From Gyrodactylus bullatarudis (Eukaryota > Platyhelminthes > Monogenea > Gyrodactylidea > Gyrodactylidae): a DNA stretch of 64,000 nucleotides. The notes below the pieces were generated by a model. It had not been told where the DNA came from. It searched no databases and worked only from the letters and a program-made list of their open reading frames with translations. The stretch spans positions 150,254-214,253 of the forward strand of contig SSNU01000060.1 of NCBI GenBank assembly GCA_012064415.1, written 5' to 3'. Both the position numbers and the translations under genes were made by a program. This document shows positions 22,501 through 33,482 of the stretch, one piece after another; position 1 is the stretch's first letter; the number at the start of each line of letters is the position of its first letter.

Positions 22501-24813
22501 TAATGAATACTTAGATGGGGTGGAATTTTTCTTCTTATTTTTGAATCGACTTTTCTGATAAAATTATCAATGCTAAACACATGAAAGGACTAATTTGTCA
22601 GTCAATACGTCTCATTATCATTCCATCTATTAATTTTTGGGAAAAAATCGCTTTAATCTATCACACTTATTTAATATTTTAGAAAAAAGGTTTCTCGTGA
22701 ATGAACAGGGTTTTGAGGCCGATATTTTTAACTGTGATATTATTATTTTTATATCTACTATGTCTGCATTTTTAGGAGCAAAAATATTTCTTTTTTTGTT
22801 AATTTCCTAGCAATAAAAAATGATAATTTCTTCCAAATTACATCATGTAAAGATACAAAATTGTACTCACGGAATTTTTCATTTCTAAAGTCCATGATCT
22901 GTAATGATAAAGAAATACATTAAATCAATCATTTCTCATGGTTAAAAATGAATATTGATTCTTTCTTGTTACAAGAAGTGCATCTTTATCAGAAATAAAA
23001 ACTATCCAACTCTCTGAACTCAGAAAGAGAAAAAAAGTATAAAAGAATACAAATACAAAACTTTTAATATCCTCACAATGTGTAAAAATTGGATTTTATT
23101 TGATGCTATTGAAAAATGTGAATTATACAGTAAAAATATTCATTGGAACAAGTTGGCACGCAATTAAAAATTGCATTTAATTCAATACAGTATTTTCCCT
23201 CTCATAACTTGATAAATTATTTTTTGATGTTTGTAGAAACTCACAGGATCTACAATTTTCCATAGAATGACAGTTCCATCTTCTGAGGAGGAGAAGAAGC
23301 ATTTCTTCAAGTCTTCAAAGCCAATCTTTTCGCCGAATAAGCTAATCTCAGTTGATTTGGCTGATAAATACATGTACTGGATGGTATTCTGAGATATCGG
23401 CATAACACTCCAGATAACATCGGAATGACAATGTTCCTGATAGACAATGTGAAGCGGAATGAAACCATTCATTTCGTTTTCCTTGAAAGATTCTATACTC
23501 CATATTTCAAAGCTGAAAAAGAGATATTTTCAATTTATAAAACTTTTTAGGGATTAAACTAAACTTACGAGAAATCTGTAAAGAATATAGTTGCAAGTCT
23601 TTGATCTGAATTGTAACCGATTGAGATAATATCATTGATTGGTTTCTCCTGGCCCTGTGGTAACTCGAGTCTTGACAAACTCTCAAGGCTATCCAAACTC
23701 AGAAGGGTCATCTTTCTCTGGTTATGTCCGATAAGCAAACTTTCATTGAAGTTTGTCATGCATTTTGATATCAGATTCTAGAAATTACGCCTAGAATTAG
23801 TTAAAATTCAAATTGACCCTGATAAATTGGGGTCGTGTGCAAAAGGACATTCCAATTTTGATTGAGAATAATCACTCAAAGTAAAAGAAATTATCAAAGT
23901 TCACGAAAAAAAATTCTCACATAAATTAAAAGAAAAAGTGCACTGAAACCGAAAAAAATAAATCACTCACCTCTAGTTTAACGTAAGAAATGACCTGGCG
24001 TTTTGAGTCAATCTTTAATACGCAAGAGTTTGTTGATAAGACATAGATGAATTCGGAATCCGAGTTATCTTTCAACAATAAAATGTCTACAAAATTGTTA
24101 TATAGGTTATCATTTAGTATCACATTGCGACTGTCCAAAGGAACTTCTTCCGACTTCTTTTGAAAAAAATTATTACACAAATATTTTTTAATCAATAGAG
24201 AAATCTCACTTTTTTTAACAGTTTTGGATACCAGAACTTGATTATTCTCGAACCAGCAGTAACAAAAAAGTCAAAAACTTGACTAAATGCAACAGCATTA
24301 ACAAGATTACATGTTTTTGATGATGCGATTCGTTTGAAAGATGACCGATTCCAGAGATAAACTGATTGGTCTTCTGGACTGCCTATTGTAACAAGACTGT
24401 TACCCTTAGGGCAGAATTTGACGCAGTTAATTTTAAATTTATGTCCAGAGAATGAATATTTCAAGGAAAAGTCATCTGCCGAATATAATCTGGCCTGAGG
24501 CATATGACCGGTCTGTACAATAAAAATTAAATCAAATTTACTTCACCAGTGATAATATGTTTTCCGTCATCAGAAAGAGCGAAGCATGTTATCTGTCTAT
24601 TTGATTCATTAGTTAAAATTTTCTCTGCTTTATTCTCGAGATTAAACTGGCGAATAGATGCTCTGAAATAAGAATAAATTAACTGGAGTAATATTACCCA
24701 GCCAAAAAGAAAATATTTTTATCATTTGATTGGCAGAAATGGGAATTGTTTGAGACATTGTTACCTATAACAGATAGCAATTGTACTGGATTATCCTCTC
24801 CCAGCACTCTCAT
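13508..24813 (-). CDS. WDR62/MAPKBP1-like: WDR62/MAPKBP1-like WD40 scaffold protein
   Basis: Fifteen exons: 24698-24813, 24542-24662, 24210-24512, 23971-24156, 23569-23777, 23209-23512, 22871-22898, 21153-21408, 19677-19771, 18365-18582, 15486-15732, 15069-15373, 14454-15013, 14330-14396 and 13508-14272. They sum to 3,780 nt, an open frame for about 1,259 residues. Family landmarks appear in order: VLGEDNPVQ near the N-terminus; FSGHKFKINCVKFCPKG; TGELMIFSVQQKD then AHESEVTCLNYF; GGRDRLIRLWNVSANY; SSSSDKSIIFR; CQDRKIRVYS; and LSGHSETITSMTF with HLITTSCDHTIFVW. A Ser-rich, probably disordered tail follows, with a helical segment near the C-terminus (LALELDKLNDNLGK). In other animals these proteins scaffold JNK signalling and spindle poles. 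Introns range from 29 bp to 2.6 kb. The donor after exon 6 (gttatg) and the 28-nt exon 7 are the least certain parts. Confidence 0.88.
16087..16292. mobile_element. hAT-type MITE, older copy
   Basis: The left end TAGGGCAACCAAATGCC and right end GGCCTTTTTGGTTGCTTTA are imperfect inverted repeats. Flanking octamers ctattgag and ctaatgac differ at two positions, consistent with a decayed 8-bp duplication. It lies immediately next to the cleaner copy at 16308-16827, in a WDR62 intron. Confidence 0.65.
16308..16827. mobile_element. hAT-type MITE with intact 8-bp target duplication
   Basis: Termini TAGGGCGACCA / TGGTCGCCCTA are inverted repeats. The element is flanked by identical 8-bp CTCATTAG at 16300-16307 and 16828-16835, the signature of hAT insertion. 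Inside, a segment is duplicated ('gacattcgattttatgaat' near 16617 and a variant near 16743). No transposase frame. Confidence 0.8.
16836..18364. other. Intron sequence of the WDR62-like gene
   Basis: Rest of the 2.6-kb intron (15733-18364). No exon supported. A lone MITE-type left end (ttaacccttgcactgcc) is near 17776. Confidence 0.45.
20868..21047 (-). repeat. Repeat with a degenerate hammerhead ribozyme (minus strand)
   Basis: On the minus strand this is homologous to 38474-38690, sharing GGCATACTGA at its start and cctgtgggatatatta then aagcacct at its end. The hammerhead core reads CTGACGA, then GTCG / GGAC for stem II, then GTAAAG. The expected GAAA has become GTAA (invariant A13 lost) and stem II is weakened, so cleavage is unlikely. 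It sits in a WDR62 intron, in the same sense as that gene. Confidence 0.65.
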
Positions 24814-24948
24814 TGAATTATTTAAGATAAAGAATTCAAAAAAATATTAACAGAAAATGTTATTGGCTATAACAAAATAGAAATTTTAATTTTTGATTTA
24901 ATTCTATTGTTTTAATACTAGACTCTATTCAATACCAGACCGTGTGAA

Positions 24949-25167
24949 ATGGTAAGTGATTCCGATATCTCTTGATAGCCACCAATTATTTATAACATTC
25001 TCATATTATGTTAGGCACCCCATAAGACTCGCAAGATTAAGGAGAAGCTTGGAAAAAAGCAGATCCAAAACAGAACTCTCCCATACTGGATCCGTCTCAA
25101 GACAGACAACAAAATTAGATACAATGCTAAGAGACGTCATTGGCGCAGAACTAAGCTCGGATTCTAA
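24949..25167 (+). CDS. RPL39: 60S ribosomal protein L39 (eL39)
   Basis: Exon 1 is only the ATG (24949-24951). A 63-bp intron follows (gtaagt...gttag), and exon 2 (25015-25167) completes a 51-residue protein. It is small, Lys/Arg-rich and matches eL39 closely: [33 protein letters not shown] and [10 protein letters not shown] at the end. An intron directly after the start codon is found in RPL39 of many eukaryotes. The protein lines the ribosomal exit tunnel. The gene is divergent from the WDR62-like gene (135 bp between start codons) and convergent with MIPEP (53 bp between stops). Confidence 0.97.
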
Positions 25168-25220
25168 GCTATTGTATTATTTATCAATAAAACTTTACGA
25201 TTTGTACAAGTGTATTTATT

Positions 25221-27464
25221 CTAAAATTTGAATAGTTTAGCTGTCTTCTCTTCTTTGGATGTTATCTCTTCTCCGAGGCACCTTGACAAATCACCAACTC
25301 CAATCTCATATCCTAACATGGCACTTATCATGGTCATTCCCTCGTATTCGCCACCATTCTTGAGGAATTCCTCTGACAGCCTGCGACCTCCAGATGTGTT
25401 CCATGGGTCCTGTTGGAAAAATTTCTGGTAGATGATAACTGCTGCTGATCTAGCAACTTGATACGAATGATATTTGCTACCATAGTTGTAGAGATGTGTA
25501 AATCTATGGGAATATGCAACATCGGAATCTCCCTGATCTTCCCAGTTGGTAAATCGTGCACTGAGTTCTTGGTGAAGAGAAAAACTTGATTGGCTATTGT
25601 CAGGTCCTCTGTGCAACTTTTGATCTAGCATGGCGAGAACTAACTAAGAGACATCTTTAAAGTTTGATAATAAAACTTTAAAGCTGACTAATCATACCTG
25701 TTGAGAAGTTTCAAGGCTTTGGCCAAAAGATCTGGCTGATTGTATGTTGGAAAATATTTCAAAACCATCTTCTAAAGGTTTACCCGTCTTCCAATGCCTA
25801 GCGTACTCTGAAATAACTTTGGGCTGAGTTGACAGAATTTCAAACAAGGTTGAAGGGATTTCGGCCAAGTCTGTGGAGCATCTTGTACCTGTCACGTGTT
25901 GATACCGAGTTTTACCCAACATTGAATGCAAGGCATGGCCCCATTCATGAAATAGGTTCTCAATCTGCTCAAATTCAAGGAGAGTAACCGGTTTGTCTCT
26001 AGACTTGGATAGGTTCAAGTGAAGATAAACAATTGGGTCTTGATACCTTTCCTCCAAGTCAAGGTATTTACCACCTTGGATTGTGTAATGACAATCTTGG
26101 AAAGGTTTCCCCTCCCTCTGATAGAAATCACAATAAACTGTTCCAACGAATTCCCTCGTGTTTTTGGATTTCTTGCGATACACACTAATCTTTACTACGT
26201 CAGGATTTGGAACCTCTCTGGGGTCCACGGGGTCTGGGATTAATTCAAGGTTGAAAAGGCAGTCAGCCATCAAGGCCACACCATGCATACAAGATCCGAG
26301 ACTCAAATAATTCAAAATTTCTGGCTGAAAAAGTTAAGTAACTCGCTTACATCTGTCTTGGCTATTGATCTGCCAGCATTTAAGGCGAACGGAATGTCCC
26401 ATTTGGCAATTTTTTCCTGAGTTATCTCGGGATCTAGATATTGTTTCATCAATTTCAACATTATCTTTACAGTGTTTTGACTTGACTTTGATATTGCAGA
26501 CAAGGAGTCCTCCAGAAACCGATCAACATCTTCACAATTGTCAATCATACTGTGAAGAAGGACCCGCTTACTATAATTCTTAAATCCAGAAGCACTAAAA
26601 ATGATGAGGGTTAACTTTCTTACATCGCAGACTCATGTCTGGCACTAAGCATTTTCTGTAAGACAAATTCTTGATTGTAAATAGGTTTGTAGAAGTTTAG
26701 ATAAGAGTCTCTTCTATTCACGTGACTAGGATCGTAGTACGATGGCCAGTTTATCTGTTTTCCTAGACTGTCATGAGCTGGCGAGTGGGAATTCTTAACA
26801 TAAGAAATAACACAAGTCTAACAAACTGTAAAGAATTGATTTCCATAGTGAAATATTTTGTTATTAGCATCAATAAATAGTTTATGCTTAGATTCATCTT
26901 TGAATTGAACGCCAGAAAGTTCAAAATCACTAATAAACAGGCCTAATATACGGCGATCAAGTTCGTCATTCTCCTTAGAGCTTAAAAATAAGAGACAAGA
27001 AAACTTTACTTTTTAAAAGCATCAACAGTTTTGTCATAGAGAGATGCATTTGTATTGAGTTTTTCTACATATTCTGTGAGCGTCTGACAACATTTTGACG
27101 CTTCCCGTTTGAACAGGGGATCGGGATGCAAAATGCGAATACAGTCGGCCATGTCAGCTGCCTTACAGATACAGTTCGATATATCATCGAGTATCTGAAC
27201 AAATTTACGCTTTCTGTTATCATTCAGTAGATCGTGAAAATATTGCTCTGATTCAGATATCGCTAAATCCGTTATTTTGCTAAAATCATATGGACTAATT
27301 AGATTTTTTATGTTAAACAATTCTTGATTCGGCTTTGAAAGATATAATCTATCGTAATCATAGTTAAAATAGTCTGAAATTTTGCTTATTTTAGCGGAGA
27401 GATATTTTCTTTGGCTAATTATAGGGGGAAAGGGATATTTTCTAGCTCTCAGCATTTTCTTCAT
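25221..27464 (-). CDS. MIPEP: Mitochondrial intermediate peptidase (M3 zinc metallopeptidase)
   Basis: Six exons: 27010-27464, 26827-26980, 26624-26793, 26351-26594, 25698-26324 and 25221-25643, for about 690 residues (human about 713). Introns are 29, 33, 29, 26 and 54 bp. Exon 5 holds the M3 active site, FHEWGHALHSML, with HExxH zinc ligands. LSLGSCMHGVALMADCLF and KPFQDCHYTI also fit the family. The chosen start (MKKMLRARKYPFPP) gives a basic, Arg/Lys-rich N-terminus like a mitochondrial presequence; an upstream in-frame ATG at 27563 would add 33 residues. The enzyme removes an octapeptide from a subset of imported matrix precursors. Confidence 0.95.
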
Positions 27465-27665
27465 TCGAAAGTCATACGCATTTAAACTCTCGATTTGGCA
27501 TTTGATTTTTGTTGTTTTGTTTTGAAAGAGTATTTTCTCTAAAAAATCTAATTTTAGAATCAAAATTATTTTCTACCATTAATTTAGAATCTATATTATA
27601 GATAACATTGATCAAATAAAATCAAAAGTTGATCAGATAATACTGTACTTTTGTAACATAGACTA

Positions 27666-28264
27666 ATGGATTCCAATTCAGTTCTACGCTATTATGTCCA
27701 AGATAAAATCAAAACCCTCATCAAACCAGAAATATCCCTCAAATTTATAACATTGGTAAAAAGATATTTTAATTTCCAGATTACATCCATAGTTGTATTT
27801 AGTTCTATCGCGTCTTGTCATAAAATACACTGTATTTTCGAAGGTTCAGAATATGCATGCTCGATCGGTATTGCGACTGGAGCAATCGCATTCATCTTAG
27901 GCATAAACTTTTTAATCTTAGAATTTACTCTTTACAAGTCCTCTGGGCTTGGAATGAAGAAATTTGGATTTTATATCAACTTGGGTTACTTTGCAATCTA
28001 TGGATTTTATTGGTTCATAATCTTTTGTTACTTGGCATCATTATGGAATAACACCTCGGAAAAATACATTAAACGACATAATCTATTGAATTGTGTGAAT
28101 AATGCAAGATCTTCAGTATTTTTCTCCTTTCTGTCAACTGTCCTATTTGTAAGTATCATTTATTTTATTATCTAACCCTTTTACAGTTTTTAATAGCATT
28201 CTTCGACATGAAAAAAATGAAACAGCAAAATAATGAATATGCTGATCTGGACGAACTTAATTAG
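27666..28264 (+). CDS. SYNGR-like: Synaptogyrin-like four-TM MARVEL protein
   Basis: Exons 27666-27755, 27780-28148 and 28187-28264 give 178 residues. The first intron is only 24 bp (gtaaaa...ttccag), a multiple of three without a stop. Removing it joins SLKFITL to ITSIVVFSS and restores a continuous first membrane helix like that of synaptogyrins; retaining it would insert VKRYFNFQ into the helix. Four hydrophobic spans and the ACSIGIATGAIAF and FYWFIIFCYLASLW blocks match the family. The tail is short and polar. Synaptogyrins are vesicle membrane proteins. The gene is divergent from MIPEP. Confidence 0.85.
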
Positions 28265-28618
28265 TCGCAGGAAAAATCAATCAACCAAGAGTCTCTCAAG
28301 TTTTTGTTTTGTCTATCAAAGTTATTTTAATATAGTCATAAATCAATGAAACTTTTTTTCTACAGTTGATAAATCGTTACACTTCCACATTACATCTGAA
28401 AAAATATGTAAATTGACCTGTTTGTTGTGAAAAGGTTTCACTCAAGAAAGAGATGTCATTTTGTGACCATGGAATCTGTTTAATACACTTCTGAAATTGG
28501 TTTAGGTACTCACCAGTCACAAATTACCCACATAAAATGTGAATATTTCAAGAAATCTGCATTTTAATATAACAATGTAGTTAAGGAACAATAAATCAAT
28601 TTAGAAAAATTACCAAGA
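28265..28618. other. Intergenic spacer upstream of the secreted-protein gene
   Basis: 354 bp of AT-rich sequence between the synaptogyrin stop and the next ATG. No exon or clear regulatory motif seen. Confidence 0.5.
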
Positions 28619-29104
28619 ATGATTCCACAACTACTAGTTGCCGTTACTTGCTTAGTTGGTTTATGTCTCTCGACACAAGAGAATAAACCCAAGGAATATA
28701 ACATTCAGTCCATGTATGACTCAGTTGATAATTCTTTTAGCCCAGATTGTGATGACTTCAAGATGGTTAGTTGTAAACTGGATCATTGTGTCTCCTCTGA
28801 GGGAAACGATGGAGTGAGATGTGAGAAGATATGTGAATTTTGCAGAACTTGTCGACAAGGAGAGAAAAAACCAAAAGATTTAGTTTTGCCTACTCTAGAT
28901 CCAAGCAATACTGTCGAGCAAACAACTGAAGCACAGGAAAATACAACTACAGCTGAACAAATAACAACTGAAAATCTGACTACTAAAGCTTTATCTGAAG
29001 ATAAAGACAAGAAAGAAGAACATAAAGGACCAGAAAAACAATGCAAGACCATCACATCTAACTGTTGTAAATGGGGATCTTGCGCATATTCACCTGCATG
29101 TTGA
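28619..29104 (+). CDS. Secreted Cys-rich protein with Thr-rich linker
   Basis: An intronless 161-residue ORF. The N-terminus MIPQLLVAVTCLVGLCLS is a good signal peptide. A first Cys cluster at about residues 39-75 has spacing C-x7-C-x4-C-x10-C-x3-C-x2-C, loosely like an ShKT domain. A Thr/Glu-rich, potentially O-glycosylated linker follows (TTEAQENTTTAEQITTENLT). A second cluster closes the protein (CKTITSNCCKWGSC...C). I do not recognise an orthologue; a secreted adhesion, mucus or inhibitor role is only a guess. Confidence 0.75.
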   Translation: MIPQLLVAVTCLVGLCLSTQENKPKEYNIQSMYDSVDNSFSPDCDDFKMVSCKLDHCVSSEGNDGVRCEKICEFCRTCRQGEKKPKDLVLPTLDPSNTVEQTTEAQENTTTAEQITTENLTTKALSEDKDKKEEHKGPEKQCKTITSNCCKWGSCAYSPAC

Positions 29105-29266
29105 AATACTAAAGTTTTCGTTGGAAAAAAATTAAACTTTTAATCTTGATCTTTATTCAGACTAGAGTCTATCAACAATCATTGAATTGTAACAATTCTA
29201 AATTTAAATAAAAATAATTATGCCTATGTAAACAAAAATTATTTTTTAAATTGTTATTGTGTTTTA

Positions 29267-31029
29267 ATGGCTCGTTTTTTCAATGGTAAAGCAACCAAAA
29301 GCCGGCGCAAGCGTACGCCTCAAGGAATCAGCATCATATCATACGTCTAATCTATTTATAGATGAATTACAGAAATGCATTGTCTCTATAAAATTTCCCC
29401 TGGCAATTAAGCATGAACCAAAGTGAAAATTCCATATAATATTTTAGATATTTCTATTTTACACGTGTCTCTGGTTTCAAGAAACTTGTTATAATTGATT
29501 TTACAAATGTAATTAAATTCGATTTAAAAGGCTTCTCAGATTTGGATTACGATATTTTTGTAAATTAATGATTTAATAATACTTTTCCTGTAGAAATTCA
29601 AAATTTATTCTCCCAAGAATTATGGTCTATCAGTTTTTGAGGAATTGTCAACGATTTCTCTCCGCATGCTTAAAGATGAATATGCAAAATTAGCTGGTAA
29701 TTATTTTTCAAAATTATGATATTTTAAGTGAAAAATAGTTCTATTCTTAAACGCGAGGTCTCCGACTCTGAAAAGGATGTTGCTGAAATCGCTAAAAAGC
29801 TGGTTGAAACCAAGCCAGAACCTTTGGAAGCCAAGAAAACCAGCCATGAAACTCTTTATCATGAACTGTTTCCTTTTCCTGACCCCTTTGCTCCGGATAT
29901 AGTGCCGAGAACTTCACTTCTTCTGAGTGTCGAGCAAATGATTGAAGAAGGCATCCCTGTTCCATTCCCACACTACAAGAATGCTCACATGTTCCATATC
30001 TTTGAGAGTTATTATAAGCCATCTCTAGATGAATATTCTCCAGTAACTGATACTAGCCCGTTAATTGGCATTGATTGTGAAATGGTTCGGACCAAGGTTG
30101 GCAATGAACTGGCCCGTGTCACACTAGTCGATGAATTGGGTCTTCCGATTATCGATAAATTTGTCAAGCCTGAAAATCCTATTCACAACTATCTAACAAG
30201 ATTCTCAGGCATAACTAAGGAGTGTCTTGAGAATGTCACGACTAATCTCGATGAGATTCGCAACGACCTTAAAAGAATCATTCCCAAGGATGCCATTCTG
30301 GTTGGTCATTCGATTTGTGGTGACCTGAGTGCTTTGAGAATGTTCCATCCATATTTAATTGATACCTCAGTCATTTATAATCTGAAGGGGACAAGACAAG
30401 GTAAGAGTAAACTGAAGCATTTGACAAAGGTTTTCCTCAATAAAAACATTCAATGTGGAACTGGGGGACATTCCTCATCAGAAGATGCAAAGGCTGCTAT
30501 CGATTTGGTCAAGTTGAAACTTCAAAATTCAACAGACTTTGCTGATGTTGCAGCTGGCTGGAGATTTCCCGAGATAAATAAGCCGGAAAATTCTTTTCTG
30601 GCTGATCAGAAAATCACAAACGGCAACAAGAGCTTCTTTATGAATCTTGTTAAATCAAATGGCCCCTACGCTGATGAGACAGTAGCTCAGCATGTCGTGA
30701 AACTAAAAGAAACCTTTCTAACCAATGAATCCCAGTCTTCAGTTGATCTTTTCAATGATCTCTTCACTGATAATGAGATATCTTTTGAGTGTAATTTTGA
30801 AGAGGAAGAAAAACTATTTGAAGGCATTAGGAATCGAGATGTCATCTTTTCCTCTCTTAAAGTGGATATTGATTCCAATACACTGACAGATGATGTTGTT
30901 AGCATGGCTACTAACAAGACTATCCAGAGTATTTTGAATGAAATGCCAGTTAATTCCCTACTGATCGGGCTGGCAGATGGTGAGATAAAAAAGAATTGCG
31001 TCTTAATCATGAAGAAAAAGTCCATTTAA
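29267..31029 (+). CDS. REXO5-like: REXO5-like DEDDh 3'-5' RNA exonuclease
   Basis: Five exons: 29267-29312, 29362-29422, 29448-29559, 29594-29696 and 29729-31029. They sum to 1,623 nt, 540 residues, with introns of 49, 25, 34 and 32 bp. Exonuclease motifs lie in exon 5: GIDCEMV (Exo I), FSGITKECL, LVGHSICGDLSALRMFHPY (Exo II) and HSSSEDAKA (Exo III). This order and the KPENPIHNYLTRFSGI segment fit the REX1/RNH70/REXO5 group of nuclear RNA exonucleases. The four small exons encode the family's N-terminal region (GFKKLVIIDF...). An annotation using only the long exon would lose about 108 residues. The start, MARFFNGKATKSRRK, is basic and could be nuclear or nucleolar targeting. Confidence 0.9.
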
Positions 31030-31266
31030 ATAAATAAATTGTCATATTTTTTCTCTATAAAAATATCAAGTTTTCTCTATTCCGAACAAGAAATTTAATT
31101 TAAATCAAATTATCGATTAAAATTTAGAAAGCCAAGTTTTACAAAATCTTAATTATATCCGGTCATAATAACTGTATCTTGTAGAATCTAATAATTTATG
31201 CAGCAAATGTGCATTAACAACTAAAAAATCAAATAGATAAGCAGAGAAAATAATGTGTATATTTCT

Positions 31267-31672
31267 TTAGAGAACTTGATTGAGGTTTTCTTTTTGAATA
31301 GGATCTGACCATTTGAAATGCCTTTCCTTGGCAAAGTTGATAATTTTCACATTTACAGCTTGTTTCTTTTCTAGCTTTGGTGGAATCAAGATAATACCAA
31401 ATTGGACTATATCACCTTTGACAGGAACAAATTCACCTTCAATACTAAGTAATTAGTAAAATCTTAACTAACTCGTAGACATGTAGAAAATAAGTATTTC
31501 CCTCCTCATCCTGGATTGTACCGTGACCCTGATTTCGACAAAATTCTAAAATTGTTCCCTTATGTTTGGAGGTGGAGTTTCTGGCAGCCTCGCACATGGA
31601 TATAGTTCTATTTCTTTTGTGAAATATGGGATGATCTGGCTTTTCCATATTGTCTAAATTTGGATTTGTCAT
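31267..31672 (-). CDS. CARHSP1-like: Cold-shock-domain protein, CARHSP1/CSDC2-like
   Basis: Exons 31473-31672 and 31267-31444 are separated by a 28-bp intron and give 125 residues. The CSD is split by the intron: GTILEFCRNQGHGTI and NTYFLHVYD in exon 1, then IEGEFVPVKGD and IPPKLEKKQAVNV in exon 2, closely following the CARHSP1/CSDC2 pattern (FLH..D.EGE.VPV.GD; IPPK.EK.QAV.V). KRNRTISMCEAAR before the domain resembles the Arg/Ser phospho-region of that family. Expected to bind single-stranded RNA. Convergent with the REXO5-like gene. Confidence 0.88.
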
Positions 31673-32151
31673 TTTCTGTTATAGGAGATTTTCAATGTTT
31701 AAATTCGAACACAGTAAATATTAAAACAAAACAAAATCTAGGTAGTTTTTTTGAGTTGAAGTTCAATAAATTAAGTTTTAATTTTTTAAAATTTAAATTG
31801 TATAATTACTGTATTGTAAAATTTTAACCGGTAAATAATATTTTTAGTAAAAATTATAATTTATTTTATTTACTATTCCAAAAAATTTAATTTTCATTAA
31901 AATTTTCTTTGTAATGGTACTTGGTAGTAGATACATGATTTATAAATTTTATCATGTGATTTTATTTTTATCGTGTATAGTACACATTTTGAAATTCTCA
32001 TATTGTGATTGATTTTATATCATGCATTATTAATGATATTTATCTCAGGGTGATATTAATACTGAATACAATGTGAGTTGATCACCATTAAAGTATTAGT
32101 AGAAAAAGGATAACATGTAGAATCTGAATTGCAGATGCGAAGAAATTATGT
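31673..32151. other. AT-rich intergenic stretch
   Basis: Very AT-rich, with several poly-A/T runs. No gene or repeat recognised. Confidence 0.5.
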
Positions 32152-32323
32152 TTATTTAGTTTTTCGATGTCTGCCTCGTTTAGTCTTCTTCTGCTCATGT
32201 TCTTTCATACTTTCCCTACGTAAGTCCCTTTCTTCATTTTGAAATTCATCAAAATGAATCTGAGAAAGTTGACTTTCAAAAACTCTTAATGTTGACATTG
32301 ACTCTCGTTTTCCAGCTTTGAAC
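32152..32323 (-). CDS. Probable 3' terminal exon of an unidentified gene
   Basis: After an acceptor (ccatttcag) comes an open frame of 57 codons, ending TAA at 32152. It is highly charged: GKRESMSTLRVFESQLSQI, then EERDLRRESMKEHEQKKTK and RGRHRKTK. The basic tail resembles nucleolar or RNA-associated proteins, but I do not recognise the family. Upstream exons could not be joined in frame with confidence; open stretches at about 32387-32493 and 32638-32778 (minus) are candidates only. Confidence 0.4.
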
Positions 32324-32952
32324 CTGAAATGGAGGGATAATAAGTATAATTATTTGAAAATAATTATGAGATTGAGTTTTTTATTTTCTTCCAGCCATAT
32401 AACAGTCAGTTTCACAAATGACGAGACGAGTTATCCTCTCTGCCCTTTCTAGATTATCTTCTATACTAAACCGGTTAGCCAATAATATTGCTCCATTTCA
32501 ACGACCAATGAGAACCGACTTTGCTTCTCAACATTGTTCATTTCATTATTTTGGTTTTTCACCTGAATTCTCAAATTTTTATTAACAAGACATCAACTGA
32601 CTCAAAATTTAGAATAAATTTATTCAAAATAGTTTACGATCAATCTTTTTCTGAGTTCTCTTAGATGCTGGCCTGGCTGAAAATATGTTTGATATGGTGG
32701 GTTCTATTATAGATAGAATTGGTTTTGAATTAAGGTATTTAATTATGGTGATAATGTCATGCAAAAAGAGCTAAATATTGTAAATTTTTTCATACAGTAA
32801 ATTTTTTAAAACAACAAAACTAAAAGTTTATATTGTTCTTTTTATTAAATAAAGAAATAAAATTTACTTTATAAATTTATGGGTAATAGCAAAATCAAGA
32901 CTAGGGGTAGAGATATTTTCAAAATCAAGTGGATAGATTCTCACTTCGAAGA

Positions 32953-33210
32953 GGGGTATATTCAGGGTATTTTCACTTTTAAGACTAGTTAAGCAAATAA
33001 CAGAATAAGAGCAGAGAGGTTTTCACTAACAAGAGTATATACGCATATACTTTAGCACTTTCAAGGGGATATATTCGAGATGTTTTCACTTTTAAGACTA
33101 ATTAAGCAAATAACAGAATAAGGGCAGAGAGGTTTTCACTAACAAAAGTATATACGCATATACTTTAGCACTTTCAAGGGGATATATCCGGGATGTTTTC
33201 AGTTTTAAGA
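32953..33210. repeat. Tandem repeat, about 112-bp unit, two copies plus a partial third
   Basis: Units start at 32953, 33065 and 33178 with 'ggggatatatt' or a variant. They share 'aagcaaataacagaataagg', 'gcagagaggttttcactaac' and 'gtatatacgcatatacttta'. Copies 1 and 2 are nearly identical; the third breaks off after about 35 bp. Each unit carries the palindrome TATATACGCATATA. Confidence 0.85.
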
Positions 33211-33482
33211 GTGGCTAAGAATTTATAAACCAATAAAACTTTGACTTATCATGTCAATAATAATACATACTTTAGTACATACCATAGGATCATAAATTAT
33301 TCATGATTACTATCATTAAGATTTAAACTTCCAAGATTTTTATTTATCATTATGTCAAGAAATGAATTAAACAGACGCTTCGAGAGCAGAGAGGAAATAA
33401 AGGAATTCCTTGATGATTTGTCAGTAGAATAAGAGGTCCTACAAAACGAGCTCATCAAACTCATTATATTACAAAGTTAAAT

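Noticed and set aside
25228..25561. Short ORFs on both strands near the MIPEP 3' end
   Set aside because: Shadows of the last MIPEP exon, whose frame continues the family alignment.
27465..27563. Upstream in-frame start of MIPEP
   Set aside because: Adds 33 residues rich in Lys, Asp and Glu; the internal Met gives a better presequence. Kept as an alternative, not the main call.
32638..32778. Minus-strand open stretch as an extra exon
   Set aside because: About 47 codons with an acceptor, but no family motif and no frame-consistent junction to neighbouring exons; chance is likely in AT-rich DNA.
32953..33210. Possible CRISPR-like array
   Set aside because: Units are contiguous direct repeats of about 112 bp without spacers, and the genome is eukaryotic.
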